From Massilia norwichensis (GTDB lineage: Bacteria > Pseudomonadota > Gammaproteobacteria > Burkholderiales > Burkholderiaceae_D): 64,000 bases of DNA. Each line of letters opens with the position of its first letter. Positions within the stretch are counted from its first letter, which is position 1. This document shows positions 9,181 to 19,350 of this stretch, piece by piece. The stretch lies in assembly GCF_024753245.1 (NCBI RefSeq), contig NZ_JANUGX010000024.1, positions 44,284-108,283 on the forward strand, read 5' to 3'. A program made the position numbers and the translations under genes. The notes beneath the pieces were generated by a model, which had not been told where the DNA came from, did no database searches, and saw nothing but the letters and a program-made list of their open reading frames with translations.

Positions 9181-12100
9181 TCAGTCTTCCAGCGGTGCGA
9201 AGATCGCCTGCAGATCTTCCTGCGTTAGTGCCATCTTCTGCGATTCGCCTTCGGACAGGATCGACTGCGCCAGCTCCGACTTCTTCTGCTGCAGCAGCTG
9301 GATCTTTTCTTCCAGCGTGCCTTTCGCAATCAGTTTGTAGACGAACACGGGTTTGTCCTGGCCGATGCGCCAGGCGCGGTCGGTGGCCTGGTTCTCGGCG
9401 GCCGGGTTCCACCAGGGGTCGTAGTGGATCACGGTATCGGCCGCGGTCAGGTTCAGGCCGACGCCACCCGCCTTCAGGCTGATCAGGAAGATCGGCACCG
9501 CGCCCTGCTGGAAGGCGGCCACCTGCGCCGAGCGGTCGCGGGTTTCGCCGGTCAGCAGCGCATAGCGAATGCCGCGCGCTTCCAGCTCTTCCTCGATCAG
9601 CGCCAGCATGCTGGTGAACTGCGAGAACACCAGGATCTTGCGTCCTTCGCCCAGCAGGTCGTCGACCATCTGCATCAGGTCGGTCAACTTGGCCGAAACC
9701 GCCGCCGTATTTTTGCGCGACGGCATGGACTTCACCAGGCGCGGATCGCAGCAGACCTGGCGCAGTTTCAGCAGGGCTTCCAGGATCACGATCTGGCTGC
9801 GGGCCACGCCCTTGCGGTCGATCTCTTCGCGCACCTTCTTGTCCATCGCCAGGCGCACGGTCTCGTAGAGGTCGCGCTGCGGGCCGCTGATCTCGATGCG
9901 GCGGATCATTTCCGTCTTTTCCGGCAGTTCCTTGGCCACGTGGTCCTTGGTGCGGCGCAACAGGAACGGCCGGATGCGGCGATTCAGCAAGGTGCGGCGC
10001 ACCGGATCGTCCTGGCGTTCGATCGGATGGCGGAATTGACTATTAAAAGTCTTCTCGTCGCCGAGCAGGCCCGGCAGCAGGAAGTGGAACTGCGACCACA
10101 GTTCACCCAGATGGTTTTCCAGCGGCGTGCCGGACAGGCACAGGCGGTGGCGTGCGTTCAGCGAGCCGGCCGTTTGCGCCGCCTTCGAGCGGGTGTTCTT
10201 GATGTAGTGCGATTCGTCCAGAATCACCAGGTGGTACTGGTGCTCGCGCAGCTTTTCCTCGTCGCGCGGCAGCAGTGCGTAGGTGGTCAGCACGATGTCG
10301 GCGCTGTCGATCTGGTCGAACAGCTCCATGCGCTCCTTGCCCTGCAGCAACAGCACCTTCAGGCTGGGGGCGAAGCGCGCGGCTTCTTCCATCCAGTTCA
10401 TCATGAGGCTGGTCGGTGCGATCACCAGCGCCGGGCTGGTGAGCCTGCCCGCTTCCTTTTCGGTCAGGATGTGGGCGATGGTCTGCACGGTCTTGCCGAG
10501 ACCCATGTCATCGGCCAGGATGCCGCCCAGGTCGTATTCGCGCAGGAACTGCATCCAGGCCAGACCGTCGAGCTGGTAGTCGCGCAGGGTCGCCTGCAAG
10601 CCTTTCGGGGCGTCGACCTTCTTCACTTTGCCGAACTGGCTCAGCTTGCGGCCGGTCTCGCGCAGGCGTTCGCCGCCGGTCCAGGTGAACTCGGCGCCAC
10701 GCGCCAGCTCTTCCAGGCGCGCTGCATCCAGCGTCGACAGGCGCACCTTGGCCTTGATCTTGTCGTTGAAATACAGCTCGCCCAGCGTCGACAGGATCGG
10801 TTTGACGCGGCCCCATGGCAGCGCCACGCGCACGCCGTCAGGCAGGGTCGCCAGCATCTGGTCGGCTTCCTGGTGCACGGCCAGCACTTCCGGATTGAAA
10901 TCCAGCGGCGCACTGCGGATCAGTTGGACCAGCACCGGCAGCAGCGGCACGCGCTTGCTGTTGACCACGATCCCCAGTTCCAGCTCGAACCAGGCGTTAC
11001 CGGCTTCCGCCGGCTCGTCGATGTCGGCATACCAGTCCTCGACCGGCACCACGTCGTAGCGGTACTTGGCCGACTTCTGCACATTCCAGCCGAGATCGGC
11101 CAGCGATTCGAGGTCGTTGCCGGCAAAGCGCAGCCATTGCGCCTGGCCGTCCATCAGCAGCGCACCGGACAACGAGCTCAGTGGCGCCGAGGCCGGCTTG
11201 CGGAAGCCCATCTTGTTCAGGATGTCGAGCGCTTTTGCTTCGGCAGCTTCGTCGCGCGCGATGACCTCGGTGACGTCGCCGATCTGGCGCACCACGCGCT
11301 GGGCCGGGTCGAAGGAGATGCGCTGGCCGTCGTAGTCGAAGGCGAGGACGGCGAAGTCCTGCCAGCGCTGGCCGCTACCCTCGGCCACCGGAATCGCGTC
11401 CAGCAGCAGGTGCGGCACCGGTTTGACGTCGTCGCGCAGGCGCTGCGTGAGCGGCTGCGGCAGCGGCATCAGCTGCTGCAGGCCATGTGCCAGCAGCAGT
11501 TGCGAGACGCGTTTCTTGTCGTTGCCGCCCAGGGCCGGGGCTTGCGCCACCAATGCCTGCAGGTCGGCCAGCGAGATGTCGATCCCGCCACGGTTCAGCT
11601 CGAGAGCACCGCAAGACAGGTTGTCGATGTACCACGGCGGATCGGTCGGCAGCATGTAGTCGACCAGGTCGGCGCCGGCGTGGGTGGCCCCCTTGGCCGG
11701 CTCCACCGACCAGCCGAGCTTGGCAACCCGGCCTTCGTCGCGCCAGGCCAGGCTGGCCTTGCGTACCGGCCCCTGCTGCAGCGGATACAGCAGGCCATTG
11801 CTCATGTCCGACCACGAGTTGGCCCACAGCAGCTTGCCCTGCGCGAGCAGCTGCTCGAGCAGGATGGCGCCGACCTTGCCCTTGGGCTCGGTCGCGCTGG
11901 TGCTTTGGTTCGATCCGCTGCGCATGGCGATGAAGAACCGGACCAGGTCTTCGTCCTCGCCTTCCAGGTAAGCGGGCGGCGCCGACAGCAGCGAAAACAC
12001 TTCGCCGACCGGGCTGGCCGATGCCACGTCGCCGTTCGGGCGCAGGCGCGCCTTGCACAGGCACACCGCGACGTGACGGCCGCCGCTGGTCGGTGCCATG

Positions 12101-12291
12101 ACATAAACGAATTTGTACTGGACAGCTTTGGGGTCGGCGACTTCCGCGGTCAGCTTTGGCTGGGGATGTGCTGCCGCTTCGACCCTTTGCAGCCAGCTCA
12201 ACACGGGAGCGGGCAAGGCCGGAGCGCGGGCAGGCGCTCTGGCAGGTGGTGCCTCGCTGATGTCGTCGCGATGAAGATCAACTGTGTGCAT
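9181..12291 (-). CDS. SNF2-family DEAD/DEAH-box helicase
   Basis: A 1036-residue Swi2/Snf2-type ATPase. The N-terminal half (about 1-560) is a long, poorly conserved region. The ATPase core has DDMGLGKT (Walker A, near residue 597), DESH (Walker B, near 692), SGTPLENHLGELW, and in the second lobe VFSQFTSM, LKAGGVGLNLTAAD and DRAWRIGQ (near 974). Such bacterial proteins remodel nucleic-acid/protein complexes; the exact role is unknown. The start at 12291 is chosen because upstream in-frame codons translate into an unconvincing cysteine-rich stretch. Divergent from tex. Confidence 0.92.
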   Translation of the reverse strand: MHTVDLHRDDISEAPPARAPARAPALPAPVLSWLQRVEAAAHPQPKLTAEVADPKAVQYKFVYVMAPTSGGRHVAVCLCKARLRPNGDVASASPVGEVFSLLSAPPAYLEGEDEDLVRFFIAMRSGSNQSTSATEPKGKVGAILLEQLLAQGKLLWANSWSDMSNGLLYPLQQGPVRKASLAWRDEGRVAKLGWSVEPAKGATHAGADLVDYMLPTDPPWYIDNLSCGALELNRGGIDISLADLQALVAQAPALGGNDKKRVSQLLLAHGLQQLMPLPQPLTQRLRDDVKPVPHLLLDAIPVAEGSGQRWQDFAVLAFDYDGQRISFDPAQRVVRQIGDVTEVIARDEAAEAKALDILNKMGFRKPASAPLSSLSGALLMDGQAQWLRFAGNDLESLADLGWNVQKSAKYRYDVVPVEDWYADIDEPAEAGNAWFELELGIVVNSKRVPLLPVLVQLIRSAPLDFNPEVLAVHQEADQMLATLPDGVRVALPWGRVKPILSTLGELYFNDKIKAKVRLSTLDAARLEELARGAEFTWTGGERLRETGRKLSQFGKVKKVDAPKGLQATLRDYQLDGLAWMQFLREYDLGGILADDMGLGKTVQTIAHILTEKEAGRLTSPALVIAPTSLMMNWMEEAARFAPSLKVLLLQGKERMELFDQIDSADIVLTTYALLPRDEEKLREHQYHLVILDESHYIKNTRSKAAQTAGSLNARHRLCLSGTPLENHLGELWSQFHFLLPGLLGDEKTFNSQFRHPIERQDDPVRRTLLNRRIRPFLLRRTKDHVAKELPEKTEMIRRIEISGPQRDLYETVRLAMDKKVREEIDRKGVARSQIVILEALLKLRQVCCDPRLVKSMPSRKNTAAVSAKLTDLMQMVDDLLGEGRKILVFSQFTSMLALIEEELEARGIRYALLTGETRDRSAQVAAFQQGAVPIFLISLKAGGVGLNLTAADTVIHYDPWWNPAAENQATDRAWRIGQDKPVFVYKLIAKGTLEEKIQLLQQKKSELAQSILSEGESQKMALTQEDLQAIFAPLED

Positions 12292-12589
12292 GGGTCTCAC
12301 GAGTCTGTATGAAAAAAAACAACAACCGATATTATCGTTGATGCGATCCATTCTGTTTTGTTCGGAATCGCACCTTGCCAAGAAATCTTTACTGCCCGAA
12401 AGAGAGCAAAAGGAGTAAAAGTTACACTTTTCCGCGCGTTTGCACCACCCCCACACGAACGAGCGCGGCCAATAAATGGTGGACAGCGCCGGCATCCGGG
12501 CGGTTCCGGCGATTGCGGCGGCTGTCAAGACTGGCGCATCCGGCCGGTTTGCGTATCATTGCTCGCCTGACTCACGGATTTTGCGCACC
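12292..12589. other. Divergent intergenic region between SNF2 helicase and tex
   Basis: The 298 bases between the two divergent starts are more AT-rich than the genes. A small palindrome CGATATTATCG lies at about 12329-12339, and read on the minus strand it contains GATAAT, a possible -10 element for the helicase gene. I see no gene here and no clear promoter for tex. Confidence 0.35.
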
Positions 12590-14953
<2,364 letters not shown>

Positions 14954-14961
14954 TCCTCGCT

Positions 14962-15408
14962 GTGCCGACCGTCGCATCCGCCGATCCGGACAGCCCCGCC
15001 GCACGGGTGCTGCTCGGCGAACTGGGCGCGGCGCTGGCGGCGATCACCGGCAGCGACGGCACGGCTTCCTTCGACGCCGCCGACGTGCGCGGGCCAGGCG
15101 CCTGCTTCCTGGTCGCCCACGATGCGGATGGGCTGGCAGTGGGCTGCGGCGCACTGCGGCCGCTGGCGCAGCGCGTGGCCGAGCTGAAGCGGATGTATGC
15201 GCGACCCGGCAGCGGCGCCGGGCGTTTTATATTGGAAGCGCTGGAACGCCAGGCTGCAGCCTTCGGCTACGCCGAAGTCTGGCTGGAGACGCGCAGGGTG
15301 AATGGCCGGGCGGTGGCGTTCTATGAAAAGCACGGGTACCGGGTCGTTCCCAACTATGGCAAATATGTTGGCCGCGCCGAAGCTGTCTGCCTGGGCAAGC
15401 ATCTGTAG
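14962..15408 (+). CDS. GNAT-family N-acetyltransferase
   Basis: A 148-residue GNAT acetyltransferase starting at a GTG 8 bases after the tex stop. The acetyl-CoA-binding motif A is visible as LKRMYARPGSGAGRFILEALE, and the C-terminal AVAFYEKHGYRVV is a standard GNAT motif B. The substrate is unknown. The TAG stop is part of a palindromic REP element (15405-15484), so the repeat has inserted at, or created, the end of this gene. Confidence 0.85.
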   Translation: MPTVASADPDSPAARVLLGELGAALAAITGSDGTASFDAADVRGPGACFLVAHDADGLAVGCGALRPLAQRVAELKRMYARPGSGAGRFILEALERQAAAFGYAEVWLETRRVNGRAVAFYEKHGYRVVPNYGKYVGRAEAVCLGKHL

Positions 15409-15484
15409 GGTGGGCACCCCGTGCCCACGCTTGAGGTTCGCACAATACCAGCGTTCAGCGTGGGCTCGGGGAGCCCACCCTACG
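15405..15484. repeat. GTAGGGTGGGC-family REP pair (BIME-like)
   Basis: Two inverted arms, GTAGGGTGGGCACCCCGTGC... and ...GAGCCCACCCTAC, flank a central region of about 30 bases. Each arm is itself a hairpin: GGGCAC/GTGCCC on the left, GGGCTC/GAGCCC on the right. The second copy at 23807-23869 and the truncated copy at the right window edge belong to the same family. It overlaps the stop codon of the upstream GNAT gene and precedes grxD. Confidence 0.8.
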
Positions 15485-15565
15485 GCGTAGTGACTGCATA
15501 CCTGGCTGGCGGATTTCTTATAAAATGCCGCCATCCACCTAATTTCACCCTGAAGGCAAATCCAA

Positions 15566-15889
15566 ATGAGCGACGTACAAACCTGGATCAAAGAAACCGT
15601 GACCAACACGCCCGTCGTGCTGTTCATGAAGGGCACCGCCCAGTTCCCGCAGTGCGGCTTTTCCGGCCGTGCGATCCAAATCCTGAAGGCTTGCGGCGTC
15701 GATAACATCGCCACCGTGAACGTGCTGGAAGACGCGGAAGTCCGCCAGGGCATCAAGGAATTCTCGAACTGGCCGACCATCCCGCAACTGTATGTGAACG
15801 GCGAATTCGTCGGCGGCTCGGACATCATGACCGAGATGTACGAATCCGGCGAATTGCAAGCCCTGATCAGCAAGCAGCAGAATGGCTGA
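15566..15889 (+). CDS. grxD: Monothiol glutaredoxin, Grx4 family
   Basis: A 107-residue monothiol glutaredoxin that binds and delivers [2Fe-2S] clusters with glutathione. The active site CGFS follows FMKGTAQFPQ, and the glutathione-binding segments WPTIPQLYV and GGSDIM are intact. An AAGG ribosome-binding site lies upstream of the ATG at 15566. The last 8 bases overlap the start of ubiX, so the two are translationally coupled. Length is typical for the family. Confidence 0.97.
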   Translation: MSDVQTWIKETVTNTPVVLFMKGTAQFPQCGFSGRAIQILKACGVDNIATVNVLEDAEVRQGIKEFSNWPTIPQLYVNGEFVGGSDIMTEMYESGELQALISKQQNG

Positions 15890-16469
15890 TCCGAGGCCAC
15901 GCCGGATCGTCGTCGCCATCACCGGCGCGACCGGCGCGGTCTACGGCGTGCGGCTGCTCGAGCGGCTGCGCGCGATTCCCGGCGTCGAGACCCATCTGGT
16001 CATTTCCGACGCCGCTACCCTGACCCTGCACCAGGAAGTCGGCCTGCAAAGGCGCGACGTGGAAGCGCTCGCCCACGTGGTGCACAAGAATCGCGAGATC
16101 GGCGCCCCGATCGCCAGCGGCTCGTTCCAGTCGGACGGCATGGTGATCGCCCCCTGTTCGATGAAGACCCTGGCGGCGGTGGCGCACGGGCTGTCGGACA
16201 ACCTGATCGCACGCGCGGCCGACGTGATCCTGAAGGAGCGCCGGCGCCTGGTGCTGATGGTGCGCGAAACGCCATTCAACCTGGCGCACCTGCGCAATAT
16301 GACGGCCGTCACCGAGATGGGCGGCATCGTGTTCCCGCCGCTGCCGAGCTTTTATAACAAGCCGGGCTCCATCGACGAGATGGTCGACCACACGCTTGCG
16401 CGCGTCATCGACCTGCTGGGCATCGAGAACGATCTCGCGCCCCGCTGGGCGGGCATGAAAGACGCCTGA
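15882..16469 (+). CDS. ubiX: Flavin prenyltransferase UbiX
   Basis: A 195-residue UbiX, which makes prenylated FMN, the cofactor of the UbiD decarboxylase in ubiquinone synthesis. The N-terminal VVAITGATGAVYGVRLLE is the flavoprotein phosphate-binding loop; SDGMVIAPCSMKTLAAVAHG and LVLMVRETPFNLAHLRNM are diagnostic of UbiX. It overlaps grxD by 8 bases. UbiD is not in the window. Confidence 0.97.
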   Translation: MADPRPRRIVVAITGATGAVYGVRLLERLRAIPGVETHLVISDAATLTLHQEVGLQRRDVEALAHVVHKNREIGAPIASGSFQSDGMVIAPCSMKTLAAVAHGLSDNLIARAADVILKERRRLVLMVRETPFNLAHLRNMTAVTEMGGIVFPPLPSFYNKPGSIDEMVDHTLARVIDLLGIENDLAPRWAGMKDA

Positions 16470-16470
16470 A

Positions 16471-16644
16471 TCAGCGCCGTTCGCCGTAGCGTTCCTGCTC
16501 TTCCTTCCTTGCTTCCCTTGCGTCTTCGATTTTCCTGCGCTGCTCATTACGCTTGCGCATGATTTCTGCGTGTTGCGCCGCAGTCATCGGCGGCGCGGTC
16601 ATGAGGTCTTTCAACTGCGCGGTACTGCTGTAGTTATTAATCAT
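16471..16644 (-). CDS. Small highly charged protein (57 aa), probable gene
   Basis: A 57-residue ORF starting MINNYSSTAQLKDLM and ending in a strongly charged helix rich in Arg, Lys and Glu (EIMRKRNEQRRKIEDAREAR). It converges on ubiX with one base between the stop codons, the tight packing typical of real genes here. The first half looks like a short globular or targeting region, the second half a single alpha-helix or coiled coil. No homologue is recognised. The ribosome-binding site is weak. Confidence 0.5.
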   Translation of the reverse strand: MINNYSSTAQLKDLMTAPPMTAAQHAEIMRKRNEQRRKIEDAREARKEEQERYGERR

Positions 16645-16758
16645 GAGGGCGCTGCATCCTTATATGACCGATAACGTTGGAGGTGAGACAAGCAGATTAT
16701 GCGCGAGACTCGACCATTTGTGCCGCCCGCTTGAAGATAAATTGCAGTATGGAATAGA

Positions 16759-16796
16759 AACGGCCCGGCCGGGGATTGCTCCCGGGCCGGGCCGTT
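16759..16796 (-). terminator. Rho-independent terminator of the XRE-like regulator
   Basis: A 12-base-pair GC-rich stem, AACGGCCCGGCC with GGCCGGGCCGTT, with three further inner pairs and a six-base loop. Read on the minus strand it is followed by TTTCTATT, a modest U-run. It lies 16 bases beyond the stop of the regulator gene at 16813. Confidence 0.7.
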
Positions 16797-16812
16797 CTTG
16801 TATAGACAGGCC

Positions 16813-17256
16813 TTACTTCGACTGGTGATTCATGCGCACCAGCATGCGGATGAACTCGCGTGCCAGTTGCTTGTGATGCTCGTCCAGGCGCTGCAGGTCG
16901 GCGATCAGCTTGACGTCGGCCGATTCGAAACGTGCCGAGGCGTCGGCAGCTTCGCCGTTGGCCGGGGTATTCTCGGAACCGCCGAAACGCAGCCAGTCGG
17001 CCGGTACGCCCAGCCATTGGGCGATCATGCGCAGCTTTTCCTGGGTCGGAATGGCTTCGCCGACCAGCCACTTGCGGGCGGCGTGGACCGTGATCGGGCG
17101 GCCTTCGAAACGAATGTTAAATTCGCGCGCCAGCCTGGTCGGGCTGTCCGGCGAGTAGTGGGCATTCTTTAGCGCTTGCTGCAAACGCTCGCTAAAGCTC
17201 TCACGCTCATTGGTGGAATTCATCGGTGGTGCTAAAGGTTCATGCAAGGCTGTCAT
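16813..17256 (-). CDS. XRE-like helix-turn-helix transcriptional regulator
   Basis: A 147-residue protein with a lambda-repressor-like DNA-binding domain in its first two thirds. SPTRLAREFNIRFEGRPITVHAARKWLVGEAIPTQ forms the helix-turn-helix, followed by KLRMIAQWLGVPADWLRFG, as in many short Burkholderiales regulators. The last 35 residues are helical. The start at 17256 is supported by a GGAGA sequence 5 bases upstream; an inner ATG at 17223 lacks one. It stands alone with its own terminator. Targets are unknown. Confidence 0.8.
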   Translation of the reverse strand: MTALHEPLAPPMNSTNERESFSERLQQALKNAHYSPDSPTRLAREFNIRFEGRPITVHAARKWLVGEAIPTQEKLRMIAQWLGVPADWLRFGGSENTPANGEAADASARFESADVKLIADLQRLDEHHKQLAREFIRMLVRMNHQSK

Positions 17257-17440
17257 GGTTTCTCCATGGTTCAGACCTTATGTAAAGCACGAAAGTCTGA
17301 AAGTAACAAACATGTGAGTATTGACCGATTCTCACAGTGCTGTCCAGCAATAATTGTGCTTTCCGGTAAGAGAGTAGGCGGGTGTGAAAAATATCCTACA
17401 GGAAAAAGAAAACGTTTGCTCGGGGGAATGCACTCGTGTA

Positions 17441-17470
17441 AACAAAAACAGGCAACCCAAGGGTTGCCTG
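17441..17470 (-). terminator. Rho-independent terminator of the metallo-hydrolase gene
   Basis: A perfect 10-base-pair stem, CAGGCAACCC / GGGTTGCCTG with a two-base AA centre, lies at 17449-17470. On the minus strand it is followed by TTTTTGTTTAC. It sits 32 bases downstream of the metallo-beta-lactamase-fold gene stop and is a strong terminator for it. Confidence 0.9.
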
Positions 17471-17502
17471 CAATACAGAATATGGTGTTGAAGCCGCCGG
17501 GA

Positions 17503-18555
17503 TCAGCGCAATCCGAAGCGGATAATGCCGTCGTCGCCGGTTACACGGTCGAGGATACCGGCGTACCAGAGCGCATGCAGGTGGGCCAGCGCCTCGCCGA
17601 CGGCAAAACTGAGCTGGTGGGCGTCGAGCTGGCGACGGAACATCAGCGGGACAATGTCAACTGCGGAGCGCGGTTCGCTGCAGGCGGCGCGCACCTCGTC
17701 CAGCCGCGCAGCGTGGTGTGCGCGCAACTGTTGGATGCGCACATGCAGGCCGCGGAAGGGTTTGCCGTGCGAAGGCAGCACCAGGGTGTCGTCCGGCAGA
17801 CCGGCGAACTTGTCCAGCGAAGCGAGATATTGTGTGAGCGGATCGCCTTCCGGCTCGACCGCGAACACGGAGACATTGGTCGAAATCCGCGGCAGCACCA
17901 TGTCGCCGGAGATCAGGATCTTCCCCTCTTCCGCATACAGCGAGACGTGCTCGGGCGAATGGCCGAAGCCCGTGATCACGCGCCATTCACGGCCGCCGAT
18001 GCGCACGCGCTGGCCATCCTGCAGCCGGGTATAGGCAGGCGGCACGGCCGGCACCAGCGAGGGATAGTAATTGCGGCGGCTCTGCATCTGCTCGAGCATG
18101 CCCGCGTCGACCAGGCCATGCTTCTGGAAATGCGGGATGGCCGACGGCCCGTCGACGCCCGGCAGCGCGGCCGCCATCATGCGCGCAAAGCCGAACTCGG
18201 CGGCGCTGGTCCAGAACGGCGCCCTGAAACGCTCGCACAGCCAGCCGGACAGGCCGACGTGGTCCGGGTGGCAGTGGGTGGCGAACACGCGCAGCAGCGC
18301 TTGCCCACCCATCGCGCCATCGAACAATTGCTCCCAAGCGGCACGGGTCGCCTCGGTGCTGGCGCCGCAGTCGACCAGCGCCAGTCCTTCCCTACCCTCC
18401 AGCCGGTCGTCCAGCAGCCACAGGTTGATGTGATCGAGGGCGAACGGCAGCGGCATGCGCAGCCAGCGCAAGCCCGGCGCGATGTCGTGCACCGTGCCGA
18501 GCGGCGGGATGGTGTCGCCGAAGGGGTAAGCCAGCTGGGATTCGAGAGGGTTCAT
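17503..18555 (-). CDS. MBL-fold metallo-hydrolase
   Basis: A 350-residue metallo-beta-lactamase-fold hydrolase. The dinuclear metal motif is ATHCHPDHVG (HxHxDH), with later ligands in TGFGHSPEHVSLY, SGDMV and the C-terminal LPSHGKPF. The C-terminal 70 residues form a helical extension common in hydrolases of this group from Burkholderiales. It is divergent from liuR with a LiuR-type box in the shared 112-base region, so it may belong to the regulon. It might act as a thioesterase, but the substrate is not evident from sequence. Confidence 0.85.
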   Translation of the reverse strand: MNPLESQLAYPFGDTIPPLGTVHDIAPGLRWLRMPLPFALDHINLWLLDDRLEGREGLALVDCGASTEATRAAWEQLFDGAMGGQALLRVFATHCHPDHVGLSGWLCERFRAPFWTSAAEFGFARMMAAALPGVDGPSAIPHFQKHGLVDAGMLEQMQSRRNYYPSLVPAVPPAYTRLQDGQRVRIGGREWRVITGFGHSPEHVSLYAEEGKILISGDMVLPRISTNVSVFAVEPEGDPLTQYLASLDKFAGLPDDTLVLPSHGKPFRGLHVRIQQLRAHHAARLDEVRAACSEPRSAVDIVPLMFRRQLDAHQLSFAVGEALAHLHALWYAGILDRVTGDDGIIRFGLR

Positions 18556-18609
18556 GCCGAAAATCTTTCGTGTTGGTCCAGGCGCTGCAAGCTACAATGC
18601 AATCAACAT

Positions 18610-18626
18610 TGACGTTGACGTAAACG
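18610..18626. promoter_or_regulatory. Candidate LiuR operator upstream of liuR
   Basis: Read on the minus strand this is CGTTTACGTCAACGTCA. It shares the ACGTTTACGT(C/T)AACGT core with the sites at 19263-19282 and 52855-52888, although its left half-site is less symmetric. It lies in the divergent region between liuR and the metallo-hydrolase, consistent with autoregulation by this MerR-family protein. Confidence 0.7.
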
Positions 18627-18667
18627 GAAACGTCGGCGCAAACTGCGATTCTATGTGATTTTCGACC

Positions 18668-19105
18668 ATGCAGAAAAATATGGGCCCTACCTACACCATC
18701 GCCGAACTGGCGCGCGAATTCGACATCACCGCTCGCGCCATCCGTTTCTACGAAGACCAGGGACTGCTGAGCCCGATGCGCGAAGGCCAGGGCGGCCGCA
18801 ACCGCGTCTACACCCCGCGCGACCGTACGCGCCTGAAGCTGACCCTGCGCGGCAAGCGCCTGGGCCTGACTTTGTCGGAGATCAAAAGCATCATCGACAT
18901 GTACGAATCGCCCAAGGACACCGTGGCCCAGATCAACCGCTTCCTCGGCGTGCTGTCGCACCAGCGCGATACGCTCGAGCAGCAGCGCGCCGACATCGAG
19001 ATGTCGCTGGCGGAGATCGCGGTGCACGAGGAAGAGTGCCGGCGCCTGCTGGCCGAAGCCGGGGCCGATGGCAATGTCGAGCCGCAGGAGCGCAGCGCGG
19101 CGTAA
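18668..19105 (+). CDS. liuR: MerR-family regulator of leucine/isovalerate catabolism (LiuR-like)
   Basis: A 145-residue MerR-family regulator. The winged helix-turn-helix begins TYTIAELAREFDITARAIRFYEDQGLL and continues through PRDRTRLKLTLRGKRLGLTL. A dimerising coiled coil follows (about residues 85-130). It lacks the metal-binding cysteines of MerR or CueR. Its position directly before liuA, and three matching palindromic boxes at liuR, liuA and ahead of liuB, identify it as LiuR. In related Proteobacteria LiuR controls the liu genes. A second ATG at 18680 is possible. Confidence 0.9.
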   Translation: MQKNMGPTYTIAELAREFDITARAIRFYEDQGLLSPMREGQGGRNRVYTPRDRTRLKLTLRGKRLGLTLSEIKSIIDMYESPKDTVAQINRFLGVLSHQRDTLEQQRADIEMSLAEIAVHEEECRRLLAEAGADGNVEPQERSAA

Positions 19106-19126
19106 GTAACCGCTTACTTCTACACC

Positions 19127-19250
19127 CGTCGTTCCGGGCATTGCCCGGAACGACTTCCCGCGAAGGCGGGTATCCATAATGAGCCCGTGGGATAGCCAGC
19201 GTCCCTGTTCTGCACACTCAGCATGGGTTCCCGCTTTCGCGGGAACGACG
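19127..19250. repeat. BIME-like repeat pair, TTCCCGCGAAAGCGGGAA family
   Basis: The left part holds two hairpins (GTCGTTCCGGGCA.. with ..GCCCGGAACGAC, then CCCGCGAAGGCGGG). The right part at 19211-19250 contains TTCCCGCTTTCGCGGGAA preceded by CACTCAGCATGG. The right arm matches, in inverted orientation, 20617-20656 on the far side of liuA. It lies between liuR and the liuA operator. Confidence 0.8.
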
Positions 19251-19262
19251 TGGTTCATCCCT

Positions 19263-19282
19263 TGACGTTTACGTTAACGTCA
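19263..19282. promoter_or_regulatory. LiuR operator upstream of liuA
   Basis: A 20-base palindrome TGACGTTTACGTTAACGTCA with perfect 7-base arms around a 6-base centre, 69 bases before the liuA start. A possible promoter overlaps it: TTTACG at 19268, 17 bases, then TATCAT at 19291. MerR-type proteins characteristically bind between or across the -35 and -10 elements. Confidence 0.85.
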
Positions 19283-19350
19283 CTCCGCGCTATCATCCCG
19301 TTCAGCCATTCCAGCCATAACGACACACACGAGACAAACGAGAGGACGAC

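Noticed and set aside
9424..12312. A 962-codon open frame opposite the SNF2 helicase
   Set aside because: Antisense shadow: composition (HQ, RQ, AG repeats) mirrors the helicase codons and no motif is present.
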